Assembly: GCA_964587155.1 (NCBI GenBank)
Contig: CAZPKF010000028.1
Coordinates: 1 to 20,283 of the forward strand
DNA from: Hallerella sp964587155
GTDB lineage: Bacteria > Fibrobacterota > Fibrobacteria > Fibrobacterales > Fibrobacteraceae
Direction: 5' to 3'
Length of the DNA: 20,283 bases
Shown here: positions 1-7,343 of the stretch, one piece after another
How the letters are laid out: each line of letters opens with the position of its first letter
How positions within the stretch are numbered: the stretch's first letter is position 1
Notes under the pieces: generated by a model
Database searches by the model: none
What the model saw: the letters and a program-made list of their open reading frames with translations, nothing else
What the model was told of the DNA's origin: nothing
Position numbers and translations under genes: made by a program

Positions 1-43
1 CCGCACGGTCGGTGCCGGCTCCGTAACCGAAATCATCAAGTAA
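1..43 (+). CDS. tuf: Elongation factor Tu, C-terminal end only (partial)
   Basis: Only the last 13 codons and the TAA stop lie in the window, read from position 2. The residues RTVGAGSVTEIIK match the conserved EF-Tu C-terminus (family form RTVGAGVVTEIIK). EF-Tu is the cytosolic GTPase that delivers aminoacyl-tRNA to the ribosomal A site. The gene directly precedes rpsJ with a 9-base gap, and its stop codon overlaps the rpsJ Shine-Dalgarno. This is the usual str-to-S10 linkage (fusA-tuf-rpsJ). The segment is short, but the motif and the position agree. Confidence 0.9.
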   Translation, partial: RTVGAGSVTEIIK

Positions 44-52
44 GGATACACA

Positions 53-361
53 ATGGCTGGTGAACGCATTCGTATTTGCTTGAAGTCGTTCGATCATCGC
101 ATGATTGACCGTTCCGCTCAAGACATCGTAAATACGGCAAAGAACACGGGAGCCCGTATCGCGGGCCCTATCCCTCTCCCGACCAAAATTCAAAAGTACA
201 CGGTTCTCCGTTCTCCGCACGTGAATAAGACTTCGCGTGAACAGTTCGAGTCCCGCACACACAAACGCTTGATTGACATTCTGGACGCTACTCCGCAAAC
301 GGTGGATTCCCTGATGAAGTTGGAATTGCCCGCAGGTGTCGAAGTCGAAATTAAGGTGTAA
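53..361 (+). CDS. rpsJ: 30S ribosomal protein S10
   Basis: At 102 aa this is the usual S10 length. S10 sits in the head of the 30S subunit and, as NusE, also joins the NusB antitermination complex. Family segments are visible: IRICLKSFDHRMID near the start, AGPIPLPTKI at about residues 36-45, and SPHVNKTSREQFE followed by RTHKRLIDI, which form the ribosome-inserted hairpin and following helix. AAGGA at 42-46, which spans the tuf stop, lies 6 bases before the ATG. It is the first gene of the S10 block. Any S10 leader of the L4-controlled type would lie upstream of tuf and out of view. Confidence 0.98.
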   Translation: MAGERIRICLKSFDHRMIDRSAQDIVNTAKNTGARIAGPIPLPTKIQKYTVLRSPHVNKTSREQFESRTHKRLIDILDATPQTVDSLMKLELPAGVEVEIKV

Positions 362-365
362 CACA

Positions 366-983
366 ATGAACGGTATTCTTGCAAAAAAGCTGGGAATGAC
401 CCAAGTTTTCACGGACAACGGGGAATGTGTTCCCGTAACGGTTCTCGAAGCCGGTCCGTGCGTGGTCGTTTGCCACAAGACTGAAGAAAAAGATGGCTAC
501 ACCGCAATTCAGATCGGTTTTGGCCTCGTCAAGGAAAGTCGCGCAAACAAGGCGACCCTTGGTCACTTCAAGGCAGCGAATCTCGATGTCCGCGGTTATC
601 TCGCGGAATTCGATGTCGAAAACTTGGAAGACTGGCCCATTGGCAAAGAATTCGGTGCTGCCGACTTCGCCGATGTGAAGCTTGTCGATGTTTCCGGTAT
701 TTCGAAGGGTCACGGATTCTCTGGTACGGTGAAGCGTCACGGATTCCATACGGGTCCTCGCGGTCACGGTACGCACAACATTCGCGAACCGGGTGGTCTT
801 TCCGCTCACTCTTATCCTGGACGTGTTTTCCCGGGAAAGAAAATGGCCGGTCAATATGGTAACAAGAAGGTCACGGTCAAGCACCTCCAGGTGGTGAAGG
901 TTGACGGCGACCGCAATTTGATTTTTGTTCGCGGTGCTGTTCCCGGCCCGAAGAATGGAGTCATCGTGGTGAGGAAAGGCTAA
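366..983 (+). CDS. rplC: 50S ribosomal protein L3
   Basis: L3 (205 aa) binds 23S rRNA near the peptidyl-transferase centre and helps start 50S assembly. The N-terminus MNGILAKKLGMTQVF is canonical. The central RHGFHTGPRGHGTHN and PGRVFPGKKMAGQYG segments form the extension that reaches into the subunit core. A longer in-frame reading from 336 exists, but it would overlap rpsJ and its extra residues do not look like L3. AAGGTG at 353-358 sits 7 bases before the chosen ATG. The stretch corresponding to GQNQTPG in E. coli reads SAHSYPG here, so the glutamine methylated by PrmB in enterobacteria is absent, as in other phyla. Confidence 0.97.
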   Translation: MNGILAKKLGMTQVFTDNGECVPVTVLEAGPCVVVCHKTEEKDGYTAIQIGFGLVKESRANKATLGHFKAANLDVRGYLAEFDVENLEDWPIGKEFGAADFADVKLVDVSGISKGHGFSGTVKRHGFHTGPRGHGTHNIREPGGLSAHSYPGRVFPGKKMAGQYGNKKVTVKHLQVVKVDGDRNLIFVRGAVPGPKNGVIVVRKG

Positions 984-1606
984 TGGCAAAGGCAAAGCTC
1001 TACGCCGCTAGCGGCGAATACAAAAATGAAATCGATCTCCCGGCGGTTTTCGATACTGAGGTGAACAAGGTTTGCATTTATCTGCACATCAAGGCTATCC
1101 TCAACAACCGTCGTCAGGGAACGGCTCAGACCAAGACCAAGTCCCAGATCAGCGGCGGTACGACAAAGCCGTGGAAGCAAAAGGGAACCGGTCGCGCTCG
1201 TGCTGGTCAGAATACATCTGCAGTGTGGGTCCGCGGTAACAAGGCTCATGGTCCGAAGTCTCATGACTATTTCGAAAAGGTCAACAAGAAAGTGAAACGT
1301 CTTGCGTTCCACTCTGCCCTTTCCGATAAGGCTCAAGAAGGTAAAGTTCTCGTTTTCGAAAGCCTCTCTTTCGAAACTCCGAAGACAAAAGACTTCCTCG
1401 CCATTGTCAACAAGGCCGGTCTCGAACAGCGCAACGCGCTTTTCCTCGTCGGTTCCAACGACAAAAACCTCCGTCTTTCTTCTGCCAACGTTCCTTGGGT
1501 TCGTACGGCTCGTGTACAAGACGTGAATACTTATGATCTCGTTCGCGCGAACAATATCGCGATGTCCCAAGAAGCTTTGGGCGAACTCACGGGAGGTTCC
1601 AGATGA
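983..1606 (+). CDS. rplD: 50S ribosomal protein L4
   Basis: L4 (207 aa) binds 23S rRNA domain I and lines the peptide exit tunnel. In E. coli it also represses its own operon. The long basic loop is recognisable at about residues 45-95, with the RQGTAQTKTKSQISGG, KPWKQKGTGRARAG and GGTT elements. The C-terminal part has the Rossmann-like domain, ending in VNTYDLVRANNIAMSQEAL. The ATG overlaps the rplC stop by one base (TAATG), and GAGG at 971-974 supplies the ribosome binding site, so translation is probably coupled. Whether L4 regulates here cannot be judged because the operon leader is outside the window. Confidence 0.97.
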   Translation: MAKAKLYAASGEYKNEIDLPAVFDTEVNKVCIYLHIKAILNNRRQGTAQTKTKSQISGGTTKPWKQKGTGRARAGQNTSAVWVRGNKAHGPKSHDYFEKVNKKVKRLAFHSALSDKAQEGKVLVFESLSFETPKTKDFLAIVNKAGLEQRNALFLVGSNDKNLRLSSANVPWVRTARVQDVNTYDLVRANNIAMSQEALGELTGGSR

Positions 1607-1905
1607 AAGAACTCCACGAAATTCTGAAAGAACCGCTCATCACGGAAAGTTCCAGCAAGATGATGGTCAACCCGCGTTCGGGTGTTCACCGTTACGTTTT
1701 CAAGGTTGGACTTTCTGCAACCAAGTTGGAAATCAAGAACGCTATCGAATCCCGCTTTGGCGTAAAGGTCGATTCCGTCAACACCTTGATCAACCGCGGA
1801 AAGATGAAGCGCGTGCGCATGGCTGTAGGCAAGAAGTCCAATTGGAAGAAGGCCTATATCACATTGAAGGCTGGCAACAAGATTGCCGAGTTTGAAGGAG
1901 TGTAA
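1603..1905 (+). CDS. rplW: 50S ribosomal protein L23
   Basis: L23 (100 aa) sits at the polypeptide exit site and is the docking point for trigger factor and SRP. Recognisable parts are EILKEPLITESSSKMM near the N-terminus, the core strand YVFKVGLSATKLEIKNAIE, and the loop INRGKMKRVRMAVGKKSNWK before the terminal strand KAYITLKAG. The start codon overlaps the rplD stop by four bases (ATGA), and GGAGGT at 1592-1597 sits five bases before the ATG. Its position between rplD and rplB is the standard S10 order. Confidence 0.97.
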   Translation: MKELHEILKEPLITESSSKMMVNPRSGVHRYVFKVGLSATKLEIKNAIESRFGVKVDSVNTLINRGKMKRVRMAVGKKSNWKKAYITLKAGNKIAEFEGV

Positions 1906-1907
1906 CA

Positions 1908-2741
1908 ATGGGTCTGAAAAGCTATAGACCTCTTACCCCGACTCTGCGTTACAAGCAGCTGAACGACAAGAAGGAAATTACAGCTGACAAGCCGTATAAG
2001 CCTCTTACCGTTGGCAAGAAGCGCAGCTCCGGTCGCAGCAATGTCGGCGAAATCACTTCTCGTCGCCGTGGCGGTGGACACAAGAAAGTATATCGCATTA
2101 TTGACTTCAAACGCAATCGCGCCGGAATTCCGTGCACGGTTGAAACGATTGAATATGATCCGAACCGCTCTGCGCGGATCGCCCTCGTCAAGTATGCCGA
2201 TGGTAAACGCCAATACATCATCGCTCCGGCTGGCATCAAGGTCGGCGACGTTTTGAACTCCGGTGAAGGTGCCGAATACCGTCTCGGTAACGCCCTTCCG
2301 CTGAAGGACATTCCGTTGAACGCGATGATTCACAACATCGAAATGATTCCGGGCAAGGGAGCCCAGATTGCCCGGTCCGCCGGTGCTGCTGCGGAACTGA
2401 TTGCCAAAGACGGCAAGCTTTGCCAGGTTCGCCTGCCGAGCGGTGAAATCCGTCTCGTCCCGGAAAACGCACTTGCAACTGTTGGTCAGGTTTCCAACAT
2501 TGACCACATGAATGAATCGTCCGGCTCTGCTGGTCGTTCCCGCTGGCTCGGCATTCGTCCGTCCGTTCGCGGTGTCGTGATGAACCCGGTCGACCACCCG
2601 CTTGGTGGTGGTGAAGGTCGAACCTCCGGTGGTCGTCACCCCTGCTCTCCGTGGGGTAAAAATTGCAAGGGCAAGAAAACTCGTAACAACAAGCGTACTG
2701 ACCACTATATCGTGCGTCGTCGCCAGAAGAAGAGGGCATAA
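1908..2741 (+). CDS. rplB: 50S ribosomal protein L2
   Basis: L2 (277 aa) is a primary 23S rRNA binding protein needed for subunit association and peptidyl-transferase activity. Visible motifs are SRRRGGGHKKVYRIIDFKR at about residues 54-72, the SH3-like core (EMIPGKGAQIARSAG, then GEIRLVP), and a C-terminal GKKTRNNKRTDHYIVRRR. The functional loop reads MNPVDHPLGGGEGR. His230 (E. coli mature H229) is kept, but residue 232 is Leu where E. coli has His. The conserved GRNNxGxIT segment reads GRSNVGEIT. AAGGAG at 1895-1900 precedes the ATG by 7 bases. Confidence 0.98.
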   Translation: MGLKSYRPLTPTLRYKQLNDKKEITADKPYKPLTVGKKRSSGRSNVGEITSRRRGGGHKKVYRIIDFKRNRAGIPCTVETIEYDPNRSARIALVKYADGKRQYIIAPAGIKVGDVLNSGEGAEYRLGNALPLKDIPLNAMIHNIEMIPGKGAQIARSAGAAAELIAKDGKLCQVRLPSGEIRLVPENALATVGQVSNIDHMNESSGSAGRSRWLGIRPSVRGVVMNPVDHPLGGGEGRTSGGRHPCSPWGKNCKGKKTRNNKRTDHYIVRRRQKKRA

Positions 2742-2744
2742 GCT

Positions 2745-3026
2745 ATGTCGAGATCCCTTAAGAAAGGCGCTTTCGTGGATTCCCACGTTTTGGTCAAGAC
2801 CAAGGCGATGAACAGCTCCGACAAGAAGCAGCCCATCAAGACCTGGTCCCGTCGTTCCACCATTATTCCCGATATGGTCGGTTTGACCTTTGCCGTGTAT
2901 AATGGCAAACAGTTCATTCCTGTTTATGTGACTGAAAACATGGTCGGGCACAAACTGGGTGAATTTTCTCCCACCCGTATCTTCCGCGGCCACCGTAAGG
3001 CCGAAGCCGCAGGAGGAGCCAAGTAA
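2745..3026 (+). CDS. rpsS: 30S ribosomal protein S19
   Basis: S19 (93 aa) lies in the 30S head, forms a complex with S13 and contacts the A-site tRNA and the inter-subunit bridge. The hallmarks MSRSLKKGAFVD at the N-terminus and TWSRRSTIIPDMVGLTFAVYNG followed by FIPVYVTENMVGHKLGEFSPTR are all present. The tail FRGHRKAEAAGGAK is slightly Ala/Gly-rich. GAGGG at 2732-2736 sits 8 bases before the ATG. Only three bases separate it from rplB, and rplV starts immediately after its stop. Confidence 0.98.
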   Translation: MSRSLKKGAFVDSHVLVKTKAMNSSDKKQPIKTWSRRSTIIPDMVGLTFAVYNGKQFIPVYVTENMVGHKLGEFSPTRIFRGHRKAEAAGGAK

Positions 3027-3383
3027 ATGAAAGCAGTAGCTAAAGTAAAGAATATCCGTTACGGAGTTCTCAAGCTCCGTCTTGTCACGGATTTGGTTCG
3101 CGGTAAGTCTGTCGATAAGGCTTTCGCCATCCTTTCGATTCTCCACAACAAGAAGAAAGGCGCCCCCATCGTTGAAAATGCTTTGAAGTCCGCTGTTGCG
3201 AATTTCAAGCAAAAGTCCGCGGGTGTCGTTACGGCTGAAGACCTCAAGATTGACGCCATCTATGCCGATGGAGCCACCATCATGAAGCGGATGCGCCCGC
3301 GCTCTCACGGAAGTGCTGACCGCATCGCTAAGCCGATGTCCCACTTGACCGTCGTTGTCTCCGACAACGCTGATAAGGAGTAA
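3027..3383 (+). CDS. rplV: 50S ribosomal protein L22
   Basis: L22 (118 aa; E. coli 110) binds all 23S rRNA domains, and its long beta-hairpin lines the exit tunnel at the macrolide-sensitive constriction. The N-terminal helix region KLRLVTDLVRGKSVDKAFAI, the SAVANFKQ segment, and the hairpin tip IMKRMRPRSHGSADRI followed by SHLTVVVSD are visible. The ATG abuts the rpsS stop with no gap. AGGAGG at 3011-3016, inside the end of rpsS, is the likely ribosome binding site. Nothing in the hairpin looks like a known macrolide-resistance insertion or deletion. Confidence 0.97.
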   Translation: MKAVAKVKNIRYGVLKLRLVTDLVRGKSVDKAFAILSILHNKKKGAPIVENALKSAVANFKQKSAGVVTAEDLKIDAIYADGATIMKRMRPRSHGSADRIAKPMSHLTVVVSDNADKE

Positions 3384-3385
3384 TT

Positions 3386-4051
3386 ATGGGTCAGAAAACT
3401 CATCCGTATGGTCTTCGTCTCGGCGTCATCGACGATTGGCAGTCGAAGTGGTATGCTGAAGACGACAAGTTTGCCGATTTCCTTTATGAAGACATCGTTC
3501 TTCGCCGTTATTTGATGAAGCGTTTCGAACACGCCTCCCTTTCGAAGGTTGGCATCGAACGTACGGTCAAAAAGGTGAACGTAAACCTCTTCACTGCCCG
3601 TCCGGGTGTCGTTATCGGCAAAAAAGGCGAAGAATTGGAACGTTTGAAGAGCGAACTCCAATATCTTACCGGCAAAGAAATCTATATTAGCGTCCACGAA
3701 ATCAAGAGGCCGGAAGCCGATGCGAAGCTCGTCGCTGAAAACATCGCCCGTCAGCTTGAAAAACGTGTTTCTTTCCGCCGCGCGATGAAGCGTGCGATGC
3801 AAAGCGCCATGCGCATGGGCATCGAAGGCGTGAAGATTCAGTGTGGCGGACGTCTCGGCGGTGCGGAAATCGCCCGCGTCGAGAAGTATGCCGAGGGTCG
3901 CGTTCCTCTGCACACTCTTCGCGCCGATATTGATTACGCAACGGCTACCGCCAAAACGGTTTATGGTTCCGTTGGTATCAAAGTCTGGATCATGCACGGC
4001 GAAAAGATTGGCAAGGACGTTTTGGCGTCTGAACCTAAGAGAGAGAAGTAA
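3386..4051 (+). CDS. rpsC: 30S ribosomal protein S3
   Basis: S3 (221 aa) is a 30S head protein at the mRNA entry channel with helicase and proofreading roles. It starts MGQKTHPYGLRLGVI, as is typical. The KH domain is marked by RPGVVIGKKGEELERLK, with the GKKG loop at residues 78-81. The C-terminal domain shows GVKIQCGGRLGGAEIAR, then YAEGRVPLHTLRADIDYA and GIKVWIMHGEKIG. AAGGAG at 3375-3380 lies five bases before the ATG. The protein ends soon after the core, without the longer tail seen in some phyla. Confidence 0.98.
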   Translation: MGQKTHPYGLRLGVIDDWQSKWYAEDDKFADFLYEDIVLRRYLMKRFEHASLSKVGIERTVKKVNVNLFTARPGVVIGKKGEELERLKSELQYLTGKEIYISVHEIKRPEADAKLVAENIARQLEKRVSFRRAMKRAMQSAMRMGIEGVKIQCGGRLGGAEIARVEKYAEGRVPLHTLRADIDYATATAKTVYGSVGIKVWIMHGEKIGKDVLASEPKREK

Positions 4052-4053
4052 TT

Positions 4054-4467
4054 ATGCTGAGTCCTAAAAGAACAAAGTTCCGCAAAGAACAGAAGCGTCG
4101 CATGAAAGGACGTGCGACGAGCGGCGATACGATTGCTTTCGGCGAATTCGGAATGCAAGCTCTCGAAAAGTGCTGGATTACGGCGCGTCAGATCGAAGCT
4201 GCCCGTATCACCATGACCCGCACAATCAAGCGCGGCGGCCATGTCTGGATCCGCATTTTCCCGAGCAAGCCTGTGACACGTCACCCGGCCGAAGCCCGTA
4301 TGGGTAAAGGTAAGGGCGGTGTTGAATTCTACGCTGCAGTCGTCCTTCCGGGCCGCATCCTGTTCGAAATGGACGGTGTGGATCGCGATCTCGCCATCAA
4401 GGCACTCCGCGAAGCTGCGCAGAAACTGCCAATTAAAGTTAAAATCGTAGAGGCTTCGGAGATCTAA
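4054..4467 (+). CDS. rplP: 50S ribosomal protein L16
   Basis: L16 (137 aa; E. coli 136) is a late-assembly protein that contacts the A-site tRNA and organises the peptidyl-transferase region. The N-terminus MLSPKRTKFRKEQKRRMKGR, ITARQIEAAR and RGGHVWIRIFPSKPVT are canonical. The loop ARMGKGKGGVEF keeps Arg82, equivalent to the arginine hydroxylated by the YcfD oxygenase in E. coli. Its stop overlaps the rpmC start by one base (TAATG). Confidence 0.98.
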   Translation: MLSPKRTKFRKEQKRRMKGRATSGDTIAFGEFGMQALEKCWITARQIEAARITMTRTIKRGGHVWIRIFPSKPVTRHPAEARMGKGKGGVEFYAAVVLPGRILFEMDGVDRDLAIKALREAAQKLPIKVKIVEASEI

Positions 4468-4661
4468 TGAAAGCACGCGAACTGAAAGAATTGAGCACAG
4501 AACAGCTCCAGGAAAAGCTCACCCAGCTGAACCTCGACCTGTTCAACAACCGGTTCTCCGCCAAAATTGGTAAAAGTGTGGAGAAGCCCACGACGGCCCG
4601 CGCCATCCGCAAGGATATCGCCCGTGTCAAGACCATTCTTACCGAAAGGGCCAAGGCTTAA
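4467..4661 (+). CDS. rpmC: 50S ribosomal protein L29
   Basis: L29 (64 aa) is a small helical protein next to L23 at the peptide exit site. The sequence fits: MKARELKELSTEQLQEKL forms the first helix, NLDLFNNRF leads into the turn, and ARAIRKDIARVKTIL forms the second helix. The ATG overlaps the rplP stop (TAATG), with GGAG about five bases upstream. The order rplP-rpmC-rpsQ is universal in S10 clusters, which supports this short gene. Confidence 0.97.
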   Translation: MKARELKELSTEQLQEKLTQLNLDLFNNRFSAKIGKSVEKPTTARAIRKDIARVKTILTERAKA

Positions 4662-4678
4662 GCCGGCAGGAGCAAAAA

Positions 4679-4933
4679 ATGGATAGAAACTCTCGCAAAG
4701 TAAGACAGGGTGTCGTTTCGTCTAACGCAATGGACAAGACGATTACGGTTGTGGTCGAAGACCGCAAGCGTCACCCGATTTACAACAAGATCATGAAATC
4801 CACATCGAAGTTCAAGGCTCATGATGAAAAGAATGAAGCCGAAGTGGGCGACACTGTGGAAATTATGGAAACCCGTCCTCTCTCCGCGACGAAGCGTTGG
4901 CGCTTGGTCCGGATTGTGGCGAAGAAGAAGTAA
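4679..4933 (+). CDS. rpsQ: 30S ribosomal protein S17
   Basis: S17 (84 aa) is an OB-fold primary binder of 16S rRNA in the 30S body. Core motifs are RQGVVSNAMDKTITVVVEDR in the first strands, HPIYNKIMKSTSKFKAHDE in the loop, and VGDTVEIMETRPLSATKRWRL in the last strands, followed by a Lys tail. AGGAG at 4668-4672 is six bases before the ATG. The 17-base gap after rpmC is one of the wider ones in the cluster but holds only the ribosome binding site. Confidence 0.97.
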   Translation: MDRNSRKVRQGVVSSNAMDKTITVVVEDRKRHPIYNKIMKSTSKFKAHDEKNEAEVGDTVEIMETRPLSATKRWRLVRIVAKKK

Positions 4934-4957
4934 TCCTTCTGGAGTAAGGCGAATTAT

Positions 4958-5326
4958 ATGATTCAAGAAGAAACAAGACTGGTCGTGGCCGACAACAGCG
5001 GTGCGAAAGAAGTCGCCTGCATCCGAGTTTTGGGTGGATCGAACCGGCGCTATGCTAGCATCGGCGATGTCATCAAGGTAGCTGTCAAAGACGCTATCCC
5101 CCAGAGCAAGGTGAAGAAAGGCTCTGTCGCTGATGCTGTCGTGGTCCGTACACGCAAGGAAATCGGTCGCAAAGACGGAACGTTCATCCGCTTTTCCGAC
5201 AACGCCGTCGTCCTCATCACGAAAGATGGCGAACCCCGTGGAACCCGTATCTTTGGGCCTGTGGCGCGCGAACTTCGCGACCACAATTTCTCGAAGATTA
5301 TCTCTCTCGCACCCGAGGTGCTCTAA
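4958..5326 (+). CDS. rplN: 50S ribosomal protein L14
   Basis: L14 (122 aa) forms part of inter-subunit bridges and is the target of the silencing factor RsfS. It begins MIQEETRLVVADNSGAKEV and carries CIRVLGGSNRRYASIGDVI, then VVVRTRKEIGRKDGTFIRF and a GTRIFGPVARELRD segment near the end, all diagnostic of L14. It is the first gene of the spc block, 24 bases after rpsQ. I see no hairpin in that gap, so the S10 and spc blocks are probably cotranscribed. It shares one base with rplX (TAATG). Confidence 0.98.
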   Translation: MIQEETRLVVADNSGAKEVACIRVLGGSNRRYASIGDVIKVAVKDAIPQSKVKKGSVADAVVVRTRKEIGRKDGTFIRFSDNAVVLITKDGEPRGTRIFGPVARELRDHNFSKIISLAPEVL

Positions 5327-5631
5327 TGTCCAACATCAAGAAGAATGATAACGTGAAAGTTATCTCCGGCTCCTACAAAGGAAAAACCGGAACGGTGCTC
5401 AGCGTGGATCCGAAGAAGGGTCGTTTGGTTGTCGCCGGTGTCAACGTTCACAAGCGTCATGAAAAGCCCAGCCAGACCAACCAGACTGGCGGTATCGTAG
5501 AAAAGGAACTCCCGATTGACATCTCCAATGTGATGCTTCTCGAAGGTTCCACTCCCGTCCGTACCCGTCGTGTCCGCGAAGCGGGCAAGAAGAGCGTTCG
5601 CGTGAGCGTCAAATCCGGTAAGGCTCTGTGA
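5326..5631 (+). CDS. rplX: 50S ribosomal protein L24
   Basis: L24 (101 aa) is an assembly initiator that binds 23S rRNA near the exit site. The KOW motif is clear at about residues 7-30 (NVKVISGSYKGKTGTVLSVD), followed by VVAGVNVHKRHEKPSQ and an ELPIDISNVMLL strand. The tail is basic. The start is coupled to rplN through TAATG. A GTG for the next frame overlaps its TGA, but a better start for rplE lies 12 bases after the stop. Confidence 0.97.
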   Translation: MSNIKKNDNVKVISGSYKGKTGTVLSVDPKKGRLVVAGVNVHKRHEKPSQTNQTGGIVEKELPIDISNVMLLEGSTPVRTRRVREAGKKSVRVSVKSGKAL

Positions 5632-5642
5632 GGTCATCAACA

Positions 5643-6185
5643 ATGAGCACAATGAAGAAAGATGTTTACGAAAAGACCGTGATTCCGGCACTCAAGGAAA
5701 AGTTCGGTTATAAGAACGTGATGCAAATCCCGAGTTTGCAGAAGATCGTGATCAACATGGGCGTTGGCGAAGCCGCTGCTAACCGCAAGGTTTTGGACGA
5801 AGCCCTGGACACGCTCACGGCAATTACTGGTCAGAAGCCGGTAGTGACGAAGGCTCGCAAGGCCATTTCCAACTTCAAGCTCCGCGAAGGGCTTGGAATT
5901 GGTGCCAAGGTGACTCTTCACGGCGAAAACATGTGGGATTTCCTCTATCGATTCATCAACATCACTTTGCCCCGTGTCCGCGACTTCCGTGGACTTCCGC
6001 GCCGCGGTTTCGATGGCAGCGGAAACTACACGCTCGGCATCAAGGAACAATCGATTTTTGTGGAAATCGACATTGACAAAATCTCTCAGACTTTAGGCAT
6101 GGACATTTCCTTTGTCACTTCCGCCAATACGGATGACGAAGGCCGCGCTCTGCTCGAAGGTCTCGGTCTCCCCTTCAGGAAGTAA
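5643..6185 (+). CDS. rplE: 50S ribosomal protein L5
   Basis: L5 (180 aa) binds 5S rRNA and contacts the P-site tRNA through a flexible loop. Visible motifs are IPSLQKIVINMGVGEA, KPVVTKARKAISNFKLREG, the P-site loop region VRDFRGLPRRGFDGSGNY, and the terminal TDDEGRALLEGLGLPFRK. The frame is also open from a GTG at 5628 that would overlap the rplX stop. I chose the ATG at 5643 because GAGGT at 5630-5634 sits 8 bases before it and the family lacks extra N-terminal residues. An ATG at 5652 is also possible. Confidence 0.95.
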   Translation: MSTMKKDVYEKTVIPALKEKFGYKNVMQIPSLQKIVINMGVGEAAANRKVLDEALDTLTAITGQKPVVTKARKAISNFKLREGLGIGAKVTLHGENMWDFLYRFINITLPRVRDFRGLPRRGFDGSGNYTLGIKEQSIFVEIDIDKISQTLGMDISFVTSANTDDEGRALLEGLGLPFRK

Positions 6186-6193
6186 GGTATCCC

Positions 6194-6379
6194 ATGGCAA
6201 GCAGAAGAATGATTGAAAAATGCAAGCGCACCCCGAAATTCACAGTTCGTGGGTATCATCGCTGCAAGCGTTGCGGTAGGCCGCACGCCTATATGCGTCG
6301 CTTCGGTTTGTGCCGTATTTGCTTCCGCGAAATGGCACTCGCCGGTGAAATTCCGGGCATCACCAAATCTTCCTGGTAA
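6194..6379 (+). CDS. rpsN: 30S ribosomal protein S14, zinc-binding (type Z)
   Basis: This is the short zinc form of S14 (61 aa, against about 100 for the zinc-free form). Four cysteines at residues 24, 27, 40 and 43 form the CxxC-CxxC zinc ribbon, in HRCKRCGRPHAYMRRFGLCR followed by ICFRE. S14 sits in the 30S head near S3 and S10. A single zinc form in the spc position suggests no zinc-free backup here, though a paralogue elsewhere cannot be excluded. AAGG at the end of rplE provides the ribosome binding site. This form is sometimes named rpsZ. Confidence 0.97.
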   Translation: MASRRMIEKCKRTPKFTVRGYHRCKRCGRPHAYMRRFGLCRICFREMALAGEIPGITKSSW

Positions 6380-6393
6380 GGAGCATTTTACAA

Positions 6394-6786
6394 ATGGCAA
6401 CAGATACAATCGCCGATATGCTCACCCGCATCCGCAATGCCGTTTCGGCAAAGGCGCCTGTGGTTGACATCCCTGCCAGCAACCAGAAACGCGAAATCGC
6501 TCGTGTGCTGCAGGAAAAAGGTTTCATCAAGAAGTTCGTCGTCGTTGAAGATGGCAAACAGGGAATTCTCAAGATTCTCCTCCGCTATACGAACGGCGTT
6601 CCGGCTATCCAAGGTATTCAACGCGTCAGCCGTTCCGGCCTGCGCTTTTACAGCGACGTGGCGAAACTTCCACGCGTTCGCAACGGACTTGGCTACGCCA
6701 TTATCTCCACATCCAAAGGTGTGATGACCGACCACGAAGCCCGCAAGGAAAACGTAGGCGGCGAAGTCATCGCGAAGGTCTGGTGA
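6394..6786 (+). CDS. rpsH: 30S ribosomal protein S8
   Basis: S8 (130 aa) is a primary 16S rRNA binder in the central domain and represses the spc operon in E. coli. It shows TDTIADMLTRIRNAVSAKAP at the N-terminus. The C-terminal RNA-binding part has SRSGLRFYSD, LPRVRNGLGYAIISTSKGVM and the final EVIAKVW. AAGGAG at 6378-6383, overlapping the rpsN stop, precedes the ATG by 10 bases. I did not find an obvious copy of the S8 target helix in the short upstream gaps, so autoregulation is unproven. Confidence 0.97.
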   Translation: MATDTIADMLTRIRNAVSAKAPVVDIPASNQKREIARVLQEKGFIKKFVVVEDGKQGILKILLRYTNGVPAIQGIQRVSRSGLRFYSDVAKLPRVRNGLGYAIISTSKGVMTDHEARKENVGGEVIAKVW

Positions 6787-6794
6787 GGTAAAAG

Positions 6795-7334
6795 ATGTCT
6801 CGTATCGGAAAAGCTATCATTCAAATTCCCGCAGACGTCAAGGTTGCGGTGGATGGACAGAACATCCAGGTCGAAGGCAAGCTCGGCAAACTTTCCACCA
6901 AGGTGCACGAACTCATCAAGATCAATCTCGATGGCGACAAGCTTTCGTTCGAACGTCCTGATGACTTGAAGTTCTCACGTGCTATCCATGGAACGACCCG
7001 CGCTCTCGTAGCGAACATGGTCGAAGGTGTTTCCAAGGGTTTCGAAAAGAATCTGGAAATCGTCGGTGTCGGTTATCGCGTCGAACAGAAGGGCAAGGAT
7101 TTGAATCTCGTTCTGGGATTCTCGCACCCGGTCATTTACAAGGCTCCGGAAGGAATCACCTTGAAAGCTGTTGATGCGCTCAAAATCAACATCGCAGGCA
7201 TTGACAAGCAAAAAGTCGGCCAAGTTGCCGCGGAAATCCGCAAGTACCGTCGTCCTGAACCTTACAAAGGCAAGGGTATCAAGTACGCAGGCGAAATTAT
7301 CCGTCGCAAGCAAGGCAAGAAGACAGGTAAATAA
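6795..7334 (+). CDS. rplF: 50S ribosomal protein L6
   Basis: L6 (179 aa) lies near the sarcin-ricin loop and the factor-binding site. It has the usual duplicated fold. The N-terminal half begins MSRIGKAIIQIPADVKV and includes GTTRALVANMVEGVSKGFEK. The second half has VGVGYRVEQKGKDLNLVLGF, then AAEIRKYRRPEPYKGKGIKY with AGEIIRRKQGKK at the end. TGAGGT, overlapping the rpsH stop, provides a ribosome binding site. Spacing to rplR is 9 bases. Confidence 0.97.
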   Translation: MSRIGKAIIQIPADVKVAVDGQNIQVEGKLGKLSTKVHELIKINLDGDKLSFERPDDLKFSRAIHGTTRALVANMVEGVSKGFEKNLEIVGVGYRVEQKGKDLNLVLGFSHPVIYKAPEGITLKAVDALKINIAGIDKQKVGQVAAEIRKYRRPEPYKGKGIKYAGEIIRRKQGKKTGK

Positions 7335-7343
7335 GGTAACTTT

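Noticed and set aside
336..365. Earlier in-frame ATG at 336 for L3
   Set aside because: It lies inside rpsJ, has no ribosome binding site, and adds residues foreign to L3, whereas ATG 366 gives the canonical MNGILAKKLGM start.
1854..3344. Very long minus-strand open frame (496 codons) opposite rplW, rplB, rpsS and rplV
   Set aside because: It is a shadow of four conserved plus-strand ribosomal genes with biased codon use. The translation has no recognisable domain, and it covers several gene boundaries.
5628..5642. GTG at 5628 overlapping the rplX stop as the L5 start
   Set aside because: ATG 5643 has GAGGT at a better spacing, and the extra residues are not found in L5 proteins.
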